Of a stretch of DNA of 62,996 bases, positions 47,407 through 56,378 are shown in pieces. How positions within the stretch are numbered: position 1 is the stretch's first letter; each line of letters opens with the position of its first letter. Both the position numbers and the translations under genes were made by a program. This DNA is from Pseudomonas viridiflava (lineage in GTDB: Bacteria; Pseudomonadota; Gammaproteobacteria; Pseudomonadales; Pseudomonadaceae). Where the stretch lies: assembly GCF_900591205.1 (NCBI RefSeq), contig NZ_UUPU01000009.1, forward strand, positions 1 to 62,996. The letters are read 5' to 3'. Below the pieces are notes generated by a model, which was given only the letters and a program-made list of their open reading frames with translations, had not been told where the DNA came from and made no database searches.

Positions 47407-49815
47407 TTAAGGCAGGGCGTAGGCGATCACGTAGTCGCCACGGTCGGTGGACTGGCGCGCACCGCCGGCGGTGACCACGATGTACTGCTTGCCGGTTTTC
47501 GGCGACACGTAGGTCATCGGGCCGCCCTGGCTGCCGACGGGCAGGCGGGCTTTCCAGATTTCATCACCGTTGCCGCTGTTGAAGGCGCGCAGGTAGAAGT
47601 CCTGGGTGCCGGCGATAAAGATCAGGCCGCCCTGGGTCGACAGGGTGCCGCCGAGGGTCGGCAGGCCAATCTTGATCGGCAGGTGCATGCGGATACCCAG
47701 TGGGCCGGTGTCTTCAACCGTGCCGACCGGCACTTGCCACGCGACTTTCCGGGTTTTCATGTCGATGGCGGTCAGGGTGCCGAATGGCGGCGCCTGGCAC
47801 GGAATGCCGGCCACCGACAGGAAGCGGTTTTTGTTCACCGCATACGGCGTGCCCTTGAGCGGCACCGCGCCCATGCCGGTGTTCAGCGCTTCGCCACCGG
47901 ACGATGCCTGGGCATTTTTCTGCGCCGGCACCATCTGGATCCACAGGCCCAGGCGCATGTCGTTGACGAAGATAAAACCATGCACCGGGTCGGTGGAAAT
48001 ACTGCCCCAGTTCATGCCGCCCAATGAGCCCGGGAAACTCAGCGATTTATCGGTGCCCGGCGCGGTGTAGAGGCCGTCGTAGCGCATGCCCTTGAAGTCG
48101 ATACGGCACAGCAGTTGGTCGTACGGCGTGGCGCCCCACATGTCCGATTCGGTCAGGGTCTGCGCGCCGATCTGCGGCATGCCTACCGATTTAGGCTGGG
48201 TTGGCGAGTAGGGTTCGTTAGGGATGTTCGCCGCCTTGACCGGTACGTCCTTGACCTCGGTCAGCGGCTTGCCGGTGGCGCGGTCGAGCACATAGATCTG
48301 CCCGGCCTTGGTGCCGATCACCACGGCCGGTATCGCCTTGTCGCTGCCCGGTGGGGTGAAGTCGATGAGGCTTGGCTGCATCGGCAGGTCGAAGTCCCAC
48401 AGGTCGTTGTGGACGGTCTGGTATACCCACTTTTCCGTACCGGTGGAGGCATCCAGCGCCAGTACCGAAGCACCGTATTTATGGTTGAGTGCGGTGCGCT
48501 CCACGCCATAGATATCGGTGGATGAGCTGCCCATCGGCAGGAAGACGGTGTTCATCAGCGGGTCATAGGACATCGGCGCCCAGCTGTTGGGCGTGCTGCG
48601 CACATAGGTGCTGCCGTCGGCCGGGGCTTTTTTGTCCTCGGGGTTGCCCGGGTCGAAGGCCCAGCGCATTTGGCCGGTGATCACGTCGAAGCCACGGATC
48701 ACGCCGCCCGGCATGTCGGTCTGCACGTTGTCGGCCACACGGCCGCCGACCACCACGGTGGTGCCGGCGATCAGCGGCGCCGAGGACAGTTGGTAGTAGC
48801 TGTCCGGCACATTGCCCAGGCCGGCCTTCAAATCCACCTGGCCATGGGTGCCGAAGTCTTCGCAGAATTTGCCGGTGTCGGCATCCACGGCGATCAGGCG
48901 TGCATCAATGGTGTTGGTCAGCAAGCGGCGCTGGCACTGCGCACCGGCCGGCACGCTGGCGGCGATGATCGGCGAGCTGTTCGGCTGAATTGGTTGGGCG
49001 ATTGGTGCAGTGGCGTCGAAATACGCCATGCCCCGGCAACGCTGCCATACCGCCGACTTGGCGTTGACTTCGTTCTTCCACAGCTCTTTGCCGGTGTCGG
49101 CGTCGAGGGCGATCAGGTTGTTGTGCGGCGTGCAGATAAATACCTTGTTGCCGATCTGCAGCGGGGTGAGCTGGTCTTCCGCGCCGTTGCCGTCGCTGAT
49201 GGCCACGTCACCGGTGTGGTAGGTCCACGCGACTTTGAGCTTGTCGATATTGTCGCGATTGATCTGGTCCAGCGCGGCGAAGCGGCTGCCGCCTTCGGTG
49301 TTGCCGTAGTGGGCCCAGTCTTTCTGTGCATCGGCCGCGGCTACCGGCGTGAGGCCCGGGCCGGCGCCGGTCGGTGCCACGCTGGGGTGGGCGACAAACA
49401 TATTGCCCGCCGCTACCGCCACGCCCACCGCCAATACGGCGGCCACACCATAGGCACCGCGTGCAGGTCTGTTGACGAGCAGCGGGTAGACCAGCGCCAC
49501 GACCATGCCGATGGCGGCAAACATGAACACCCGCGAAAACAGCGGCCAGAACACCAGCCCGACATCCGCCACGGCCCAGATGGCTGTGCCCACCAGGAAC
49601 GCGGCGAACAGCCACGCGCCGGCCGGCTTGCGCAGGGCAATCAGCAAGCCGGAAACCGCCATGACTGCGCCGCCGATGAGGAAGTACCAGGAACCTCCCA
49701 GGCTGACCAGTTTGACGCCGCCGACGGCGAGCGCAAGGCCGAGCAGGGCGATGATAACGCCCAGGCCCAGGAGTAAGAATCTAGAGACGCCAGTGGCGCG
49801 CGATGCTCGTTTCAT
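47407..49815 (-). CDS. gcd: Membrane-bound PQQ-dependent glucose dehydrogenase
   Basis: The 802-residue quinoprotein has five N-terminal membrane segments (about 1-150) and a PQQ beta-propeller with DWAHYGNTEGGSRFAALDQI, GKELWKNEVN and TGTEKWVYQTVHNDLWDFD propeller repeats. It oxidises glucose to gluconate in the periplasm and passes electrons to ubiquinone. The length and topology match Gcd of other pseudomonads. It is upstream of oprB. A TAACTGGTTA palindrome at 49868-49877 lies 50-60 bp before its start and could be a regulator site. Confidence 0.95.
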   Translation of the reverse strand: MKRASRATGVSRFLLLGLGVIIALLGLALAVGGVKLVSLGGSWYFLIGGAVMAVSGLLIALRKPAGAWLFAAFLVGTAIWAVADVGLVFWPLFSRVFMFAAIGMVVALVYPLLVNRPARGAYGVAAVLAVGVAVAAGNMFVAHPSVAPTGAGPGLTPVAAADAQKDWAHYGNTEGGSRFAALDQINRDNIDKLKVAWTYHTGDVAISDGNGAEDQLTPLQIGNKVFICTPHNNLIALDADTGKELWKNEVNAKSAVWQRCRGMAYFDATAPIAQPIQPNSSPIIAASVPAGAQCQRRLLTNTIDARLIAVDADTGKFCEDFGTHGQVDLKAGLGNVPDSYYQLSSAPLIAGTTVVVGGRVADNVQTDMPGGVIRGFDVITGQMRWAFDPGNPEDKKAPADGSTYVRSTPNSWAPMSYDPLMNTVFLPMGSSSTDIYGVERTALNHKYGASVLALDASTGTEKWVYQTVHNDLWDFDLPMQPSLIDFTPPGSDKAIPAVVIGTKAGQIYVLDRATGKPLTEVKDVPVKAANIPNEPYSPTQPKSVGMPQIGAQTLTESDMWGATPYDQLLCRIDFKGMRYDGLYTAPGTDKSLSFPGSLGGMNWGSISTDPVHGFIFVNDMRLGLWIQMVPAQKNAQASSGGEALNTGMGAVPLKGTPYAVNKNRFLSVAGIPCQAPPFGTLTAIDMKTRKVAWQVPVGTVEDTGPLGIRMHLPIKIGLPTLGGTLSTQGGLIFIAGTQDFYLRAFNSGNGDEIWKARLPVGSQGGPMTYVSPKTGKQYIVVTAGGARQSTDRGDYVIAYALP

Positions 49816-50148
49816 ATCGAAAAGACTCGAGTGAGAGAGGGCAAAGACGCGATTTTAGCAAGATAAGTAACTGGTTAGTACATTAGAGTCCTGCAATAGA
49901 CTATTACAGGTGCTGCGATGATGGGCTGAGGCTAAATGTCGCGTGTGTGGACTGAGTGTAGGCAAGCCTGGGTCAAAATGTGGGACCCGATAGCAAACGC
50001 GCTGGTGTGGCGAGCAGGCCGTTGTGGCGAGCGGGCTTGCCCGCGTAGCGGCCCCAACATCTACTGGGGCTACTGCACAGCCCAACGCGGGCAAGCCCGC
50101 TCGCCACAGGGGAGGGTGTTGGACTTTAGTCCGTCGGGCAGTACTCAC
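49816..50148. repeat. Intergenic region with a REP doublet
   Basis: Between gcd and the luciferase-like monooxygenase gene there is no gene. The 49816-49935 part is the gcd leader. Inverted REP cores are at about 50022-50045 (GTGGCGAGCGGGCTTGCCCG) and 50088-50107 (CGGGCAAGCCCGCTCGCCAC), with a third truncated core (TGTGGCGAGCAGGCC) just before them at about 50005. Confidence 0.85.
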
Positions 50149-51192
50149 TCAACGAAATGCCGGCACCACCTGTTCAATAAACAGCGCCAACGATTTCTTC
50201 TTCTCGGCATGCGGCAGGCTGTTGTCGCACCAGAAGCTGAACTCATCCACCCCCAATTCCTGGTAGTACTGGATGCGCGGGATGATTTCTGCGGCGGTGC
50301 CGATCATCGCGGTTTTGTGCAGGCTTTCCAGTTCGAACTCGGGGCGCGCAGCGAATTTCTCTTCCGGGCTCGGCTCCAGGAAACCATTGACCGGCACGCT
50401 CTTGTTGCCGAACCAGGCATCAAAGGTGCGGTAGAACCTGGAGATCGCCTTGGCCCCGACTTTCCAGCCTTGCGGGTCATCGGCGGCATGCACGTGAGTG
50501 TGGCGCAGCACCATCAGTTGCGGGCGCGGCACGCCAGGGTTGTTGTCGAGGGCGGCCTGGAATTTGTTTTTCAGGTCCAGCACTTCTTCGTCGCCCTTCA
50601 TCAGCGGCGTGACCATCACGTTGCAGCCGTTGGCCACCGCAAAGTTGTGGGAGTCCGGGTCGCGGGCGGCGATCCACATCGGCGGGTTGGGCTGCTGGAT
50701 CGGCTTGGGCACGCTGGTGGAGGTGGGGAATTTCCAGATGTCGCCGTCGTGGGCGTAGTCGCCTTTCCACAAGGCGCGCACCACCGGCACCATCTCGCGC
50801 AACGCCTGGCCGCCGCTGGAGGCGGGCATGCCGCCGGCCATGCGGTCGAACTCCACCTGGTAGGCGCCACGCGCCAAACCGACTTCCATGCGCCCGTTGC
50901 TGATTACATCAAGCAACGCGCATTCGCCCGCCACCCGCAATGGGTGCCAGAACGGCGCGATGATGGTGCCGGCGCCCAGGTGAATGGTGGTGGTCTTGGC
51001 CGCGAGGTAAGCCAGGAGCGGCATCGGGCTTGGCGAGATGGTGTATTCCATGGCGTGGTGTTCGCCAATCCATACGGTGCTGAAGCCACCGGCCTCGGCC
51101 ATCAGGGTCAGTTCGGTCAAGTCTTCGAACAACTGACGGTGGCTGACGCTTTCATCCCAACGTTCCATGTGTACGAACAGGGAAAACTTCAT
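50149..51192 (-). CDS. Luciferase-like (LLM class) flavin-dependent monooxygenase
   Basis: The 347-residue protein is a bacterial-luciferase-fold enzyme: GGFSTVWIGEHHAMEYTISP, LGAGTIIAPFWHPLRVAGE and the SNGRMEVGLARGAY segment are standard for the class. Such enzymes use reduced FMN from a separate reductase; a RutF-like reductase is encoded nearby (53427-53912). GAGGTAAG precedes the start. It is divergent from a chemoreceptor gene, and the gap contains the shared operator TGGTATACCATAATACGG. By analogy with RutA it may oxidise a small nitrogen heterocycle, but the substrate is unknown. Confidence 0.87.
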   Translation of the reverse strand: MKFSLFVHMERWDESVSHRQLFEDLTELTLMAEAGGFSTVWIGEHHAMEYTISPSPMPLLAYLAAKTTTIHLGAGTIIAPFWHPLRVAGECALLDVISNGRMEVGLARGAYQVEFDRMAGGMPASSGGQALREMVPVVRALWKGDYAHDGDIWKFPTSTSVPKPIQQPNPPMWIAARDPDSHNFAVANGCNVMVTPLMKGDEEVLDLKNKFQAALDNNPGVPRPQLMVLRHTHVHAADDPQGWKVGAKAISRFYRTFDAWFGNKSVPVNGFLEPSPEEKFAARPEFELESLHKTAMIGTAAEIIPRIQYYQELGVDEFSFWCDNSLPHAEKKKSLALFIEQVVPAFR

Positions 51193-51300
51193 GACGCTTA
51201 CCTCGGATCTATTGTGATCGGCCTGTCGACTGCGGGCCCTTAAGTGCTCTCGCCAATGTGCAGCGTGCCGGTGATGACGGCTGTTCGGCGGATTGATTGT

Positions 51301-51320
51301 TGGTATACCATAATACGGAA
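51301..51320. promoter_or_regulatory. Operator copy 1 (monooxygenase/chemoreceptor divergon)
   Basis: TGGTATACCATAATACGGAA carries the imperfect palindrome ACCATA-A-TACGGA (51307-51319). Related sites are at 53961-53980 and 54137-54157. It lies between the two divergent starts and can control both. Confidence 0.7.
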
Positions 51321-51380
51321 TATCCGCAAAACTTTTCTCTCCAACGGTTGCACCCTCACCTCACAAGGAAGGCGAGCTCG

Positions 51381-53327
51381 ATGAACATAAAACAAAAACT
51401 GATCCTGGCCTTTGCGGTAATCGCCAGCCTACCGGTGATTCTGGTGGCTGTGCTGATCATCCTCAATGTGCGCCATGAGGCACGCGATGGGTTTGTCGAC
51501 AGCAGCGGGCGCGAGATCCGCCAGGTCGACAATGCGATGCAGCTGTTTTTCGAAGGCATCAGCCAGAACGTGGCCTACCTGGCCGCGCACCCGCAGTTGC
51601 AGCGTATCAATGGTGATGTGAAACGCTACCTGGCCAGCGATGCTGCGCAAATCGCTCCCGGCGAGCGTGACCAGCAACTCTTCAGCTTGTTCGAGGGCCT
51701 GGCCAAGAGCCATTCGGCCTACACCTACCTGTCCCTGGGCACCGAAGACGGCGGCTATGTGTTCTGGCCCGGCGACCCCAAGCTTGCCGGCTACGACCCG
51801 CGCACGCGGCCCTGGTACAAGACGGCCATGGCGCAGCCGGGCAAGACCCTGCGCACCGAGGCGTATTACTGGGCTGCCGATGATGTGGTGCTGGTCAGCA
51901 CCGTGCAGAGCTTCAACGACCGCCAGGGCCAGGCGAGCGGGGTGGTGAACATCGACGTTTCGCTCAAGCAACTGACCGATCTGGTCAAGCAGATCAAGCT
52001 TGGCGAGAGCGGTTACCTGATGCTGATGGAAGCCAACAACACGGTGCTGGTGGACCCGAACGACCCGTCGCACAATTTCAAACCGCTCGGCGAACTGGGT
52101 GACGGCTATCGGCAGTTGAGCGAGGCCGGCCAGGGCCTGGTGCAGGTCGAGTTGGCAGGCGAGCGCTACATGGCGTTGGTGTGGCCGTCCAAGGCGTTGG
52201 GCTGGCGCTTTGTGGGGTTGGTGCGCGAGAGTGAAGTGATGGCCGGCGCGGCACGCCTGACCTGGCTGATCGCAGCGATTGCGCTGGTGTGCGGGGTGTT
52301 GTTCGCGGTGGCGGGCGCGTGGTTCGCGGGGCTGATCGTCAAGCCGATTCGCGGCGTGGCCAGCGGCCTGGAAGGCATCGCCCAGGGTGAAGGCGACCTG
52401 ACCGCACGCCTGGACGTGAAGGGCCGCGACGAGACGGCGCAATTGGCCGGCTGGTTCAACCAGTTCCTTGAAGCGATTCGCACGTTGATCCAGCGCATCG
52501 GCGAGGCCGCCGGGCAGATCCACAGCAGCTCCGGGAGTGCCACCGAAGTCTCGGTGGAAATGGCCGAAGTCGCCGAGCGCCAGCGTGAGGCGGTGGACAT
52601 GGTCTCCACGGCGTTTCATGAAATGGTCGCCACCTCCAACGAAGTCGCACGCTCTTGCAGCCAGGCCGCCGACTCGGCCGACAACGGCCAGCGCCAGGCT
52701 CACACCGGGCAGCAGCAGATCGACGCGGCGGTGAGCAGTGTCGGGCGCTTGAGCCAAGAAATCGGCCACTCCGCCCAGGCCATGGAGCAACTGGAAAAAG
52801 ACAGCAACGATATCCAGTCGATCCTCGGCACCATCCGCTCCATTGCCGAGCAGACCAACCTGCTGGCGCTGAACGCCGCCATCGAAGCGGCGCGTGCGGG
52901 CGAGCAGGGCCGGGGCTTTGCGGTGGTGGCGGACGAGGTGCGTGCCTTGGCCAAACGCACTTCTGATTCCACCGGTGAAATCGACGGGTTGCTCGGCAAC
53001 CTGGCGCGCCGCACCCACCAGATGGGCAAGCAGATGCATGCCAGCCTGGAGGTCTCCCAGGAAACGGTGGTGTCGATCAACGATGCGCGGGCCAGCTTTG
53101 GTTTGATCCGTGAGTCGGTGGACGTGATCCGCGACATGAACACGCAAATCGCTACCGCCGCTGAAGAGCAGCACCAGGTGGCTGAAGATATCAATCGGCA
53201 CATCAGCCAGATTCACGGGGATGCGCAGTTGGTGGCGAGCCTGGCCGATTCCACGCGCCAGGATGCGCAGCAGTTGACGGCGTTGTCGCAGACGCTGAAT
53301 CAGTTGGTCAGCCGTTTCCGTACCTGA
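51381..53327 (+). CDS. Methyl-accepting chemotaxis protein with dCache sensor
   Basis: The 648-residue receptor has an N-terminal membrane helix (about 7-29), a periplasmic double-Cache domain (about 30-275), a second membrane helix (about 282-310), a HAMP domain, and the cytoplasmic signalling hairpin with [20 protein letters not shown]. In the sensor, [12 protein letters not shown] matches the Y-x4-R-x-W-Y part of the dCache ligand motif used by amino-acid and related receptors; the distal aspartate is not obvious. The ATG at 51381 follows AAGGAAGGCGAG. The shared operator and neighbours suggest the ligand is also the substrate of the monooxygenase. Confidence 0.92.
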   Translation: MNIKQKLILAFAVIASLPVILVAVLIILNVRHEARDGFVDSSGREIRQVDNAMQLFFEGISQNVAYLAAHPQLQRINGDVKRYLASDAAQIAPGERDQQLFSLFEGLAKSHSAYTYLSLGTEDGGYVFWPGDPKLAGYDPRTRPWYKTAMAQPGKTLRTEAYYWAADDVVLVSTVQSFNDRQGQASGVVNIDVSLKQLTDLVKQIKLGESGYLMLMEANNTVLVDPNDPSHNFKPLGELGDGYRQLSEAGQGLVQVELAGERYMALVWPSKALGWRFVGLVRESEVMAGAARLTWLIAAIALVCGVLFAVAGAWFAGLIVKPIRGVASGLEGIAQGEGDLTARLDVKGRDETAQLAGWFNQFLEAIRTLIQRIGEAAGQIHSSSGSATEVSVEMAEVAERQREAVDMVSTAFHEMVATSNEVARSCSQAADSADNGQRQAHTGQQQIDAAVSSVGRLSQEIGHSAQAMEQLEKDSNDIQSILGTIRSIAEQTNLLALNAAIEAARAGEQGRGFAVVADEVRALAKRTSDSTGEIDGLLGNLARRTHQMGKQMHASLEVSQETVVSINDARASFGLIRESVDVIRDMNTQIATAAEEQHQVAEDINRHISQIHGDAQLVASLADSTRQDAQQLTALSQTLNQLVSRFRT

Positions 53328-53330
53328 CCA

Positions 53331-53412
53331 CCGCTATCGCAGGCAAAGCAGCTCCCACAGGGCAATGCATTTTAAATGTGGGGCTGGCTTGCCTGGGATG
53401 CAGGCACTGCGG
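53331..53412. repeat. Degenerate REP pair of the GTGGGAGC class
   Basis: CGCAGGCAAAGCAGCTCCCAC (from about 53338) and GTGGGGCTGGCTTGCCTG (from about 53378) are inverted REP cores at the end of the chemoreceptor gene. Confidence 0.65.
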
Positions 53413-53426
53413 TGTATCAGAAATAA

Positions 53427-53912
53427 TCAGGCAACCACGGGCAACGCACCCATCTTGCCATTGCAATACACCAGTGGCCCGGCGTTCTGCCGGGGCACGA
53501 TCAGGTTCTTCACCGCGCCGACCATGATTGCGTGGTCGCCGCCTTCATATTCGCGCCACAACTCGCACTCGATCACCGCTGTGGCATTGGCCAGGATCGG
53601 GTTGCCCAGTTCACTCAGGGTCCATTCGATGCCCTGGGCCTTGTCTTTGCCCTTGCGCGCAAAGGCATAGGCTTCGGTTTGCTGGCCACCGGAGAGCACG
53701 TGGATGGCAAAGCGTTTGTTCTTGATCAGGACCGGGTACGAGTCGGAACTGTAGTTGGGGCAAAACAGCACCAGGGCCGGGTCCATCGACAATGAGCTGA
53801 AAGCACTGGCCGTCAGGCCGACGATTTGCCCGTCATCATCGAGCGTGGTGATCACGGTGACCCCGGACGGAAACGAACCCATCACTTGTTTGTAGATAGC
53901 GGCATCAATCAT
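53427..53912 (-). CDS. NADH:flavin reductase (RutF/HpaC-like)
   Basis: The 161-residue protein is a flavin reductase-like domain protein: MGSFPSGVTVITT at the N-terminus, GLTASAFSSLSMDPALVLFC (the flavin-binding signature) and a late GDHAIMVGAVKNL. It supplies reduced FMN to a partner monooxygenase, most likely the luciferase-like enzyme 2.2 kb away. AGAGGA precedes the start. It is divergent from the NCS1 permease, with two copies of the shared operator in the 322-bp gap. Confidence 0.9.
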   Translation of the reverse strand: MIDAAIYKQVMGSFPSGVTVITTLDDDGQIVGLTASAFSSLSMDPALVLFCPNYSSDSYPVLIKNKRFAIHVLSGGQQTEAYAFARKGKDKAQGIEWTLSELGNPILANATAVIECELWREYEGGDHAIMVGAVKNLIVPRQNAGPLVYCNGKMGALPVVA

Positions 53913-53960
53913 GGGACGGTCCTCTGGCGGTGAAGCGGATTTTTATGGGTTTGTAGGCTG

Positions 53961-53980
53961 ATGGTATACCGTAATACAGT
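53961..53980. promoter_or_regulatory. Operator copy 2 (flavin reductase promoter)
   Basis: ATGGTATACCGTAATACAGT carries ACCGTA-A-TACAGT (53968-53980) and lies 49-68 bp before the flavin reductase start. The rest of this 322-bp gap holds no gene. Confidence 0.7.
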
Positions 53981-54136
53981 TGATGCAACCGCTTTTTCAG
54001 TCATCCGATGAGCGTCAACCTTTGGTCTCATAACCAATAACTACGGGGGCTTCGGCAAGAAATTGGGCCTCGGCGTGTGGCACACTTACGGATCAGATGC
54101 GCACCAGGACTACGGATCAGTCTTGTGAAAATGTTG

Positions 54137-54157
54137 GAATACCATAATATGGTGTTC
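54137..54157. promoter_or_regulatory. Operator copy 3 (NCS1 permease promoter)
   Basis: GAATACCATA-A-TATGGTGTTC is palindromic at 20 of its 21 positions apart from the centre mismatch pair, the most symmetrical of the three copies. It lies about 80 bp before the permease start. Confidence 0.72.
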
Positions 54158-54234
54158 ATCTGAGGGGCCGCCATAGAGCGCCCCCGGTTTGGCGTCAAAC
54201 AACTATAAGATCAGACCAGCGCGAGTTCATTTCC

Positions 54235-55641
54235 ATGCCCCAGATGTCCCGGCAAGACCCCTTGATCGAGAATCACACGGTCGATTACGTCCCCCTCGCA
54301 GAGCGCCATGGAAAGGCCCGCGACCTGTTCACCTTATGGTTCAGCACCAATATCGCACCGCTGCCGATCGTCACCGGCGCCATGGTGGCCCAGGTGTTTC
54401 ATCTGAACCTGATGTGGGGGCTGCTGGCGATTGCCCTCGGGCATATGCTCGGCGGCATCGTGATTGCCCTCGCGTCGGCCCAGGGCCCGCGCATGGGCAT
54501 CCCGCAGATGGTGCAGAGCCGTGGCCAGTTCGGCCGCTACGGCGCGTTGCTGATCGTGTTCTTTGCCGCGCTGATCTATATCGGCTTCTTCATTTCCAAT
54601 ATCGTGCTCGCCGGTAAATCCATCGTCGGCATTGTGCCCTCGGTGCCGGTGCCGGCGAGCATCCTGATCGGTGCCCTCAGCGCCACCGCCATCGGCGTGA
54701 TCGGCTACCGCTTTATCCATAGCCTCAATCGAATCGGCACTTGGGTGATGGGCAGCGCATTGCTGGCAGGTTTCATCTACATCTTTGCCCATGATCTGCC
54801 GGCGGACTTCCTCACCCGTGGCAGTTTCAACGCGGCCGGCTGGCTGGCCACTGTGTCGCTCGGCGTGATCTGGCAGATCAGCTTTTCGCCCTATACCAGC
54901 GATTACTCGCGCTACCTGCCGGCGGATATCGGTATTACACGGCCGTTTATCGCGACCTACCTGGGCGCCACCCTAGGCACCATCCTGTCGTTCGCTTTCG
55001 GGCTGGTGGCGGCACTCGCAACGCCGGAAGGCACCGAAGCGATGGTTGCGGTCAAGCAGGCCACCGGTTGGCTGGGGCCGATTCTGATGGTGCTGTTCCT
55101 GCTCAATATCATCAGCCACAACGCCCTGAATCTGTATGGCGCGGTGCTCTCGATCATCACCTCGATCCAGACCTTTGCCAGCCAGTGGACGCCCAGCATC
55201 AAAGTGCGCGTGGTGCTCTCGGGTGGGGTGCTCGCCGGTTGCTGCGTGGTGGCGTTGGGTGCGTCGGCGGACTTTATCTCGCAATTTATCGGGCTGATTC
55301 TTGCGCTATTGCTGGTGCTGGTGCCATGGGCGTCGATCAACCTGATCGACTTCTATGTGATCAAGCGCGGGGTGTATGACATTGCCTCGATTTTTCGCGC
55401 AGATGGCGGGGTTTACGGGCGCTTTAATCTGCATGCGATCGTCGCGTATTTCATCGGCATCATCGTGCAGCTGCCGTTCGCCAATACCTCGCTGTATGTG
55501 GGGCCGTGGGCCAACCTGGTGGAAGGCGCGGATTTGTCGTGGCTGGTGGGGTTGGTGGTGACGTGCCCGTTGTACTATTGCCTGGCGACACGTCAACACA
55601 CCCGCAAGATCGGGGCGGCACGCTTGGGCTACACCGACTGA
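54235..55641 (+). CDS. NCS1-family nucleobase/hydantoin/cytosine permease
   Basis: The 468-residue, 12-helix membrane protein belongs to the purine/cytosine permease group: LFTLWFSTNIAPLPIVTGAM near the N-terminus, SRGQFGRYGALLIVFFAALI in helix 3, and FSPYTSDYSRYLPADIG, the conserved NCS1 segment. Family members import cytosine, purines, hydantoins, allantoin or thiamine precursors. Starts at 54235 and 54244 are both possible. It shares an operator motif with the monooxygenase, chemoreceptor and flavin reductase genes, so it probably imports their common substrate. Confidence 0.87.
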   Translation: MPQMSRQDPLIENHTVDYVPLAERHGKARDLFTLWFSTNIAPLPIVTGAMVAQVFHLNLMWGLLAIALGHMLGGIVIALASAQGPRMGIPQMVQSRGQFGRYGALLIVFFAALIYIGFFISNIVLAGKSIVGIVPSVPVPASILIGALSATAIGVIGYRFIHSLNRIGTWVMGSALLAGFIYIFAHDLPADFLTRGSFNAAGWLATVSLGVIWQISFSPYTSDYSRYLPADIGITRPFIATYLGATLGTILSFAFGLVAALATPEGTEAMVAVKQATGWLGPILMVLFLLNIISHNALNLYGAVLSIITSIQTFASQWTPSIKVRVVLSGGVLAGCCVVALGASADFISQFIGLILALLLVLVPWASINLIDFYVIKRGVYDIASIFRADGGVYGRFNLHAIVAYFIGIIVQLPFANTSLYVGPWANLVEGADLSWLVGLVVTCPLYYCLATRQHTRKIGAARLGYTD

Positions 55642-55660
55642 TTCTGGTCGTGCGCTGTTC

Positions 55661-55756
55661 AACTGTGGGAGCTGGCTTGCCTGCGATAGCGGTGTGTCAG
55701 CCTGTGATGATGGTGAAGGTGCCGCCCTCATCGCAGGCAAGCCAGCTCCCACATTT
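55661..55756. repeat. REP pair of the GTGGGAGC class
   Basis: CTGTGGGAGCTGGCTTGCC (about 55663) and GGCAAGCCAGCTCCCACA (about 55736) are inverted and followed by TTTTT. It lies between the convergent permease and sox operons and may end both transcripts. Confidence 0.8.
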
Positions 55757-55814
55757 TTGACCGAGATCGACGTGAAGTGCCCGCCGACTCTGAGGTCATG
55801 GACTCAAGCCTACC

Positions 55815-56375
55815 TCACACGCCCCCGCCGCCAAACTCCTCCAACGCATCGCGCAACGCGCCCTCGAAGTATTCCTTCGAGGCGCGGTCCCACAGGATGT
55901 GAAACGCTGGCAGTTCCACGCTTCCCGAGTTAATGACGATCGCGTTGACCCGCGCCGCCGACGTCTGCGCCACCATCCCCGGCTTGAACGCCGAAGGGCT
56001 TAAATCAACCCCGCACAGCTTCGCCATCACCTGCGCAATCACACCGCCACTGAGCAGCACACAGGCGTGACTGTCCTGGCGCGGCAGCAGGTAGTTGGCG
56101 CGGTGATCCAGCTCCCAACGCGCTTCTTCATCGGCAATGCGCTGGCCTTGATCCTGCACGCTACCCAGCAACAAATATTCGGTCTGGGACAACCGCGCCA
56201 CCCAACTGCCATCCGCTTGCGCGGTGGCGTGGTTGGGGGCGTCCGGCAGGGTGAACCCGCGTGCGCCGAGGTATTCAGCGCTTTGCGTGCCGCGAAAGCC
56301 GACCCGGGGCAGGTCGGTCTGGTCGTCCAGGTGGCAGGGTGGCGTGAGCAATGCGTGGGCTTTCAGACTGGTCAT
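55815..56375 (-). CDS. soxG: Sarcosine-oxidase-type gamma subunit
   Basis: The 186-residue protein is like the gamma subunit of heterotetrameric sarcosine oxidase, a small GcvT-like domain: VARLSQTEYLLLG, HACVLLSGGVIAQVMAKLCGVDLSP and the AFHILWDRASKEYFEGALRDAL end. It is the last gene of the operon, 3 bp after soxA. It is slightly shorter than the classic subunit of about 200 residues. Confidence 0.85.
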   Translation of the reverse strand: MTSLKAHALLTPPCHLDDQTDLPRVGFRGTQSAEYLGARGFTLPDAPNHATAQADGSWVARLSQTEYLLLGSVQDQGQRIADEEARWELDHRANYLLPRQDSHACVLLSGGVIAQVMAKLCGVDLSPSAFKPGMVAQTSAARVNAIVINSGSVELPAFHILWDRASKEYFEGALRDALEEFGGGGV

Positions 56376-56378
56376 GGC

